Of a stretch of DNA of 64,000 bases, positions 58,305-64,000 are shown in pieces (within the stretch, counting starts at the first letter, position 1; the number at the start of each line of letters is the position of its first letter). The stretch covers positions 1,302,001 to 1,366,000 of the forward strand of contig NC_057318.1 in assembly GCF_000687475.1 (NCBI RefSeq), read 5' to 3'. The notes beneath the pieces were generated by a model. It made no database searches and was not told where the DNA came from. It worked only from the letters and a program-made list of their open reading frames with translations. This stretch comes from Ustilaginoidea virens. Taxonomy: Eukaryota; Ascomycota; Sordariomycetes; Hypocreales; Clavicipitaceae. The position numbers and the translations under genes are program-made.

Positions 58305-59425
58305 TGTCGGGGGGTATTTGGGGCACGGGGATGTCTTGTCTGATCCACCATTACAATAACAAAGCTGAGTGACCCGCGCACTTCAACAGCAACTCACGCC
58401 GAGAGCCATCCGTCCTGGACACCAAGGGGGGAACAAGAAGGCGACAAGAAAAAAAAATACGACGAGGTCGGTATTGGTGTTTGGGGTAGAGACTGAGAGC
58501 AAAGAGGAGCGCACCCACACCGCCGGTGCGCAGAAAACGAACTCCAGGCCCCAAGAAACAAGGCGAACCATGCAAACGCAGACGGAGCTGGTGACCTGCT
58601 CTCTCTCCCTCAGCAGCCTTCCTTGATGTTGATTGCAAAGTTCCATGGTGACTGAGTCCAGGTGAGGGGCACCTTTGATAGGTACGTGGTCGCCAGCTCC
58701 AGGACCTGGGTGCAAAAGGAGTGTTGCGGTGCGCGCGTAGCACATGAAACCGGGAATAGGAATATCACTTTGATCGTAGAGAAAGCGGAGCAGGGTGAAG
58801 GGGGGAAACTGCAGTGGTCCAAAGATGATACAGAGTAGTTGGTCGGCAGACAAAGGCGCGTGTTTGCCGACTTGAGCTCGACTCCGACGAGGAAAAAAAA
58901 AAAGGCCCGGCTTCAAATTCCTCCCATGCAGTATCGCCTCCTTGTATGAGTGACGGGAGCGGTAAAAGAGGCAAGAGGAAACTAAGAATCGCGGTAGGGA
59001 AACGTGGTCAGACATGGCGGATAACTTGATAAAAGTAGAAAAAAAGAGGAAAAAAAGAGATGAATAAAAAGAGAAAAAAAAAGAAAAACGGCTGGGCTGG
59101 AGGCCCCCTCCCCCCCCCGTTTTGTTCTTCTCTCTTTTGCTTTTTCTGGGGCGGGTTATTCATGATCATTGAACGACGCTTGCGTCGCAAAACGTAGCCA
59201 TAGCCAATATCCTGCCCCCTGTTCCTGCAGGGGAAGGATGTAGGAGCCTTGCGGCAAGTCGATCTGCTTGTGTCCCTATTGCAACCTTTTCTCCCAAATC
59301 CCAGTTGAATGCACCGGTTTTTTTTTTTTTTTGTGTCACACAAAGTGACTTGGAAAAAAAAAAAAAAAAAACGCCGGGCAACGCTCAAAGAACCTGCAGC
59401 GCACCCCAGCAAGCTGCCGTGGCAT
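57198..59425. other. Intergenic
   Basis: Upstream of Hut1 and downstream of the KH gene, both minus. It contains A runs at 57242-57263, 58269-58299 (31 A) and 59350-59370, one exact TACGGAGTA at 57751 and AGGTACCT motifs near 57505 and 57908. A long minus-strand open frame (59015-58383) has no domain or plausible composition and is not called. The right end is probably KH-gene 3' UTR. Confidence 0.55.
58269..58299. repeat. 31-base poly(A) tract
   Basis: Uninterrupted A run after GGTTAAT, in non-coding DNA. It could be a retroposition scar, but no retroposed gene or target-site duplication is visible beside it. Confidence 0.95.
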
Positions 59426-60693
59426 CTACTCGGGTTCCTGCAATTGACTTCGGCGCATCTTCTCTGCCTCCAGATTCTCATACAGGAGGAATAGGGCGGA
59501 TTCGTTGGCTTTGGCAGTGCCCATGATGGTGAACATGCGCTCGCCCGTCTCGTCGTGCGGCGCCTGGACTTGTCCGTCAGCAACCTCGTGCGCGCCCAAG
59601 CTTTCGCTCGACGTGCTGCACGCATCAACGTACCTTGGCAATGGAGATGCGGGCTCCCGACGTCTTGCGAATCTCGCTAATCTTGCTCCCGGCACGGCCG
59701 ATGATGCAGCCCACCATGTCTGCGGGGATGCTGATGTTCTGCGTCTGGATCTCTTCCCCATTCTCGTCGTGCGTCGGGGGGCCGCGGCTTGCGGCATCGG
59801 AATCGGATCGACGGTTGAACGGTCGAACGCCTGCGCCGTTGCTGAAGTCGGCTCCGTTCCCGGTGCGCATAACGCGGGGGCTGCCGTAGTCGCTTCTGCC
59901 GCTGCCACCAAAGCCGCCGCCGAGGCCGCCGGATCCCGTTTGTGTGCGGACAACAGGATTGTAGAGAACGGTGCCGGTGCCGCGCTGCCAATCATCAACG
60001 AGGCATTTGCAAATCTCCCACACTGCCCGCTGTATACCCTCTGGCGTGCCCTGCACCTCGACAATGCGTTCGGTGGACTGGGGTAGCATTTCCTTCTGGG
60101 CCACCATGCGGACACCGGATACATCCTGGATATGCTTGATTTTCAAACCCTGCCTGCCGATAATTGTACCCATTTGGTTGTGTGAGATGAGAAGCTTGAC
60201 GGCTACGAAAGCGTGCATTAGCTGATTTGCCGTAGTCTTGGGGAAAACCATTGCACACAAAGATGCGAGGATTTCGGAGCTCGGAAAACGTACGGTGAGT
60301 GCCATTATTCTGAACGATTCCTCCCATCCCCATGGCCGGGGCACCCTCGAGTAGAGCTCTAGCCACAATGGCGTAAGCTTTGGAAATGGCATCGCATTCG
60401 CCAGTGATGGTAAGAACTCGATCGTGCACCCCTTGGACAACCTTGCTGACGCCGGCCTTGACCCCAGTCTCGTCTCGGAGATCGGCGACATTCTTGCCAC
60501 CCTTGCCGATGATGACACCCGCTTCCTTGGAAGAAACAATGGCACGGAGAGTCAGTTGGGCCTGAGCATATTCTTCGTCCGTCTTAGGGGCGGGCTCGCC
60601 ATCAGGACCAAGTCGGTCATCCATCCTCAGCTGGTCTATGTGATCGTTGAGCTCATTGCCATTTGCGGAAATGACGTCTTGTTGAGCAGACAT
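59426..60693 (-). CDS. Triple KH-domain RNA-binding protein (Pbp2/Hek2/Rnc1-like)
   Basis: Three exons, 60693-60294, 60202-59634 and 59563-59426 (368 residues); introns of 91 and 70 bp, both with GTACGT donors. Three KH domains: KH1 about 46-115 with GVIIGKGGKNV; KH2 about 133-205 with MGTIIGRQGLKIKHIQ; KH3 about 288-358 with VGCIIGRAGSKISEIRKTSG, split by intron 2 just before its last strand and helix. All three GxxG loops are intact (GKGG, GRQG, GRAG). A Gly-rich linker (GGLGGGFGGSG) separates KH2 and KH3. This layout matches the poly(rC)-binding/Hek2/Rnc1 group, which bind mRNAs and control stability or localisation; S. pombe Rnc1 stabilises a MAPK phosphatase mRNA. A link with the nearby phosphatase gene would be pure speculation. 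Confidence 0.92.
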
Positions 60694-63047
60694 TCTGGAT
60701 AGGGAGCTCAGAGAGTAGAACAGGAGGCTTCTTGATTGGTTATCAGGCAAGGATCGTGCAGGAGATGAGCCGCTGGCGGTTGGGACTTTGTCTCAGCTGG
60801 GATTGCAGAGCGGTAGGTAGAGAAGGACGCTAGATGAGGACTTGTTAATAAATCTAATTCTAGATCAGGAATGCCAATATTGGACGACAAAAGGCCAGTC
60901 TGGCGGCGCCCACCGCTGACCGAGACGAGTCTACCCCTTGGGCAACGATCTGGCATCCCGTTCTAACTGGATGCCGCTCAAGAAAAAGATTTGCAACCAT
61001 TGTCCAAATACGTGTGCCGTTCAGGCGGACTCTGTCACAAAGGAGACCAACTGGCAAGGGAATGCATGCATTAGGTACCTGAGTAGCCGGGAAGCTTTAC
61101 TTACGTCAATGTCCCGGGGAGATGATGGCTGTAGGGGGGGTGGAAAGAGGAGGGAGAAAAAAAAAGAAAAAAAAAAGGATGATACCGGTATGACGCACGG
61201 CAGCTTGATATTGGCGGGGAAGGTGAAACGGTTTTTGAAAGGGTCGTGATGTTGTCGCGGTAGACTTCTGCCTCCAGTGGCTCTCTACCAGCTATGATGA
61301 GCCGCGGGACGTGGCGGGGTTGAAGATTTGGGTGGCGACGACGTAGGAGAGGTCGGCAAGGCGCGAGGAGTTGTCGAGTAGAAGGCGGTTGAGGGCAGGG
61401 GACGGATGGCAGAGTCGAGGGCGAGAGCAAGAGAAGAACGGGGACGAGAACGGGGACGGGGATGGGGACGGGGAGAAGAGACGGGGGCGGAGGGGAGGAC
61501 GCGATTGCTGGGTGGGAGAAAGACGAGATGGGAAGACGGGAAGATGGGAAAGATGGGGGGACGTGGGAGGATGGAGTTTGCGGAAAACGACGAGGCGAGG
61601 TTGGTGAGGGATTGGAGGGACAGACGAGGCGAGTCGGCGGAGGGGGTTACATGCCGCATACATTGATTGGCACAACCAACGTACATGTAAGTATGGTATG
61701 GTATGTACGTACCAACCAGGCTGACCAGGCCGACCAGGCCTTTCCTGGCCTTTCCTGGCAGTTGGACCTACGGACCAGGACCTTTTAGTTGACCTGTTAC
61801 TGGCCGCCGCGCCGCAGGCTGCTGCGCGGGCGGGTTTTGGCTGCAGCACGCGGGCACCAGGCGCGCAGCTGGCAGAAAGCAAGTGGCGGCGGTTGTCATG
61901 GGTGCACATGCTACAGTATATTGCTATGTATGTACATGCTCCGTACAGCTGGTGTGGAGGGCCCCAGGTTGGCATGGGGCAATTGGCAGGCGCGGCCTCG
62001 CAGCTCGGCAGAGGGCAAGAGGGAGGGCAAGGCAGGCACTACTCCGTACCCAGAGCTTCGCGTCAACGGCTGGTGCAACGTCAAGGCCGCCGCAGTCTGG
62101 TGCTAGGCCCATTTCAGGTACAGACATAGCAGACGGAAATGGCGGGCTGCTGGCGTCTGGTGCTTGTATGTATTTACCGACGGCCCTGAACAGCACGCCG
62201 CTAACGACCTGGAAATTGACTCCAGGTGCCGTCCAAGTTATCGTGATGTACTTTAGGCAGCTGCTTAGAGGTATGTACATGCATCATCTGGTACCCCCCA
62301 CCTCCTCCTACATGGACTCGAGCACCTGGAATAGGAAGCCGTGCCTGCCTTCATGCGTCTGTGCATGCATATCGGCCAAGAAGTCAAGCCCATGTGCAGC
62401 TGAGCAAGGACTGCCCGGGCAGTAGTACCCCGTACTTGCCAGATCAAAGTACGAGGCGGGTTGCGCACCAGGCTTCCTCATGTCGAGCTCACCACGCCTC
62501 GAGCAGATATAGCCACAGGTGCCGTCTCTTTTTCCTCTTTTTGTTTTCTTCCCGGTTCGTCTTACCGGTTCGGCATTGTTCGCGGGCGCAGACTCTGAAA
62601 AGTTTATGCCTCTAAGCCAAACCCCGAATTGATGGATGATTCCACAGCATGTAGGAGGATAGATAACAAGGGTATATGTATTGAGGTCTGGTAGCCCTGG
62701 CTACCCAGCCGTTGAATAAAAAGACTGCTTACCTGCCCAGTTGGCATCGACGAACGACCACTTCCCCACGAAAACTTTCTAGACAGGTAGCTACTGATGA
62801 GGTCAGATGAAGGGAACCATAACCATAATACCACTTTTGACCCGAGGGAAGAGCTTTTCGATCCCGTCTCGAATTGTAGCAAACAGAACCAAGGAAAAGG
62901 GAAAAAGGAGAAGAAGAAACAGAGGCAAAAAAAAAAAAAAAAAAAAAAACCATGCTAGTCACTCTAGGTCTTGTAATCATCATAAGCTTCCTTGCTCGAG
63001 AAACTGATCAAGCCCCATTTCCCCTCCCAAACATGTACCGCCACCCC
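60694..63047. other. Intergenic
   Basis: Between the KH gene start and the Fzo1 3' end, both minus. It contains a GGGGAC hexamer run near 61438-61470, a TACTCCGTA at 62040, AGGTACCT near 61075 and A runs at 61148-61175 and 62928-62949. Minus-strand frames around 61285-61686 have a mitochondrial-presequence-like look but no closing model; see findings. No gene called. Confidence 0.5.
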
Positions 63048-64000
63048 TTAGTGCGTATCTGGCGGCGCGTCCAAGTCAACCGCTATAACCTTGCTCCGTT
63101 CAACTTGACTTTTTCCGACGAGTTCGTGGAAAAATTTGGCAGCTTCTTCGCTATCGTGCTTGGACTTATCGGCCGCGTCGCGCTTGTTATCCAACTCCTT
63201 GAGGCTCTGATCGAGGCTGACGCGGAGGCCTTCCGCAGGACGACGGAGCACTTTTCCAACCAATGACGAGATTCGTGACGAGTTGCTGTGGACATAGTCC
63301 AGTTCGGTGAGTTGCAAGGAGATCTTGACCGCCAGCTTGGAAGGCAATGAGTTGGGAATCTGCTGCAAGACATATGCTGCTCCAGCAACGACTGCCGACA
63401 TTGTCAGTAACAGACCAGAAAGGGCCAGCACTTCTCCCCCCCCCCCCCCCAAGAGACAGGATTTTTGACGGCACGTCTTACCAGCGATGACGATCCCCGG
63501 GATGATCAATCTTCCAAGATTCTCTCTGCCCAATACGCGTGTTGTCAACAAGGCCTGATCCATCCAACTGTTCATACCAAACACCCTGGGCACCACGGCG
63601 CCGGCCACCGTCAATGCCATGCCCGTACCGGCAACTTTCTCTTGACGCTGCAACAAAGTTGACCAATCCACAAAGTCCCAGAGCTCGGTAGGGACATACA
63701 CTTGACGCGCAAGAGCGTCTCTTTTCTTCCTGAACATTACGTCTGGCCGAAACTGCCAGTTCTGGAACTCGTCGCCAACGTGTAGGAGGCCGAGTTGCTT
63801 GATGGCATTGCATCCCTGTATGCTCTTGCCCCTGGCATGCTCCTCGCAGCGGCTGACTGTATCCGTGATGTGTGACAACATAGCCTCCTTGATGTCGTCG
63901 GCGTACTCGAACGCGCGAAATATGCCAGGATAGGGCACGTTGTAATCCATCTTTCCAGCTTGCGCAATGGCCATGTTCAATTCCGATCGAGTGTGGTCAT
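63048..64000 (-). CDS. FZO1: Mitofusin Fzo1, C-terminal part (partial)
   Basis: Two exons visible, 64000 (continuing past the window) to 63482, and 63391-63048; the 90 bp intron has GTAAGA and GGCAG and includes a C/G run. About 287 residues of the C terminus are present. The start of the gene, with the GTPase domain, is outside the window. Visible landmarks: RQVYVPTELWDFVDWSTLLQ, then VAGTGMALTVAGAVVPRVFG and, across the splice, LGRLIIPGIVIAVVAGAAYV, the paired outer-membrane segments with their short loop. These are followed by a C-terminal heptad-repeat-like helix (ISLQLTELDYVHSNSSRISS and EGLRVSLDQSLKELDNKRDA) and a short polar tail ending DAPPDTH. Fzo1 fuses mitochondrial outer membranes by GTP-driven tethering. 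The frame upstream of 63980 stays open, confirming continuation. Confidence 0.93.
   Translation of the reverse strand, partial: DHTRSELNMAIAQAGKMDYNVPYPGIFRAFEYADDIKEAMLSHITDTVSRCEEHARGKSIQGCNAIKQLGLLHVGDEFQNWQFRPDVMFRKKRDALARQVYVPTELWDFVDWSTLLQRQEKVAGTGMALTVAGAVVPRVFGMNSWMDQALLTTRVLGRENLGRLIIPGIVIAGKTCRQKSCLLGGGGGEVLALSGLLLTMSAVVAGAAYVLQQIPNSLPSKLAVKISLQLTELDYVHSNSSRISSLVGKVLRRPAEGLRVSLDQSLKELDNKRDAADKSKHDSEEAAKFFHELVGKSQVERSKVIAVDLDAPPDTH

Noticed and set aside
61292..61975. Minus-strand open frame of 227 codons
   Set aside because: Mostly Pro/Ser/Arg from GGGGAC-type repeats; no family match. Only the ambiguous pocket within it is kept as a low-interest finding.

Overview
This window is nuclear DNA of a filamentous ascomycete. 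The signs are many short (about 55-220 bp) GT-AG introns with CTRAC-type branch sites, GC-rich coding sequence, long intergenic stretches full of homopolymer and microsatellite tracts, and proteins that match Pezizomycotina families (spherulin-4-like, Iwr1, PAS kinase, Sea4/Mio, Hut1, Fzo1). The flavour of the proteins and the intergenic AGGTACCT and TACGGAGTA motifs suggest Sordariomycetes, probably Hypocreales. That placement is inference; I cannot name a species. No rRNA or convincing tRNA gene, CRISPR array, intact transposon or prokaryotic feature was seen.

Layout. 0.7-3.9 kb: a secreted spherulin-4-like protein and a CBM48 (AMPK-type glycogen-binding) protein, both minus. 6.3-9.8 kb: an Iwr1-type Pol II import factor (+) converging on a SANT/Myb-like protein (-). 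9.8-16 kb: gene-poor, with one doubtful ORF. 16.2-21.3 kb: a Tfc7-like histidine phosphatase and an F-box/LRR protein, both minus. 21.3-26.3 kb: gene-poor. 26.3-44.8 kb: a gene-dense block with PAS kinase (+), Sea4/Mio (-), Efg1 (+), a dsRNA-binding-like protein (+), tRNA 2'-phosphotransferase Tpt1 (-), and a large low-complexity protein with an LPxTG-like motif (-). 44.8-51.9 kb: about 7 kb with no supportable gene. 51.9-64 kb: a dual-specificity phosphatase (+), then the nucleotide-sugar transporter Hut1, a three-KH RNA-binding protein and the 3' part of the mitofusin Fzo1, all minus. Fzo1 runs off the right edge.

Gene models were assembled by hand from reading frames, splice consensus and frame-phase arithmetic; every multi-exon model given here closes in frame. 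These are independent eukaryotic genes, not an operon. Several share the theme of growth control: Sea4 acts on TORC1, PAS kinase on carbohydrate and translation control, Efg1 on 40S rRNA maturation, Tfc7 on Pol III, Iwr1 on Pol II import and Tpt1 on tRNA splicing. Sea4 and Efg1 are head to head across about 0.7 kb.

No dramatically new system was recognised. The most interesting signals are: a dispersed 9-mer TACGGAGTA present far above chance in non-coding DNA, including one copy that overlaps a splice acceptor; expanded simple-sequence tracts inside otherwise conserved proteins (Asp-Ala repeat in Sea4; Gly-Ser, His-Pro and Gln tracts in the LPxTG-like protein); an apparent GC-AG intron in the Tfc7-like gene; and several unclassified or lineage-restricted proteins.
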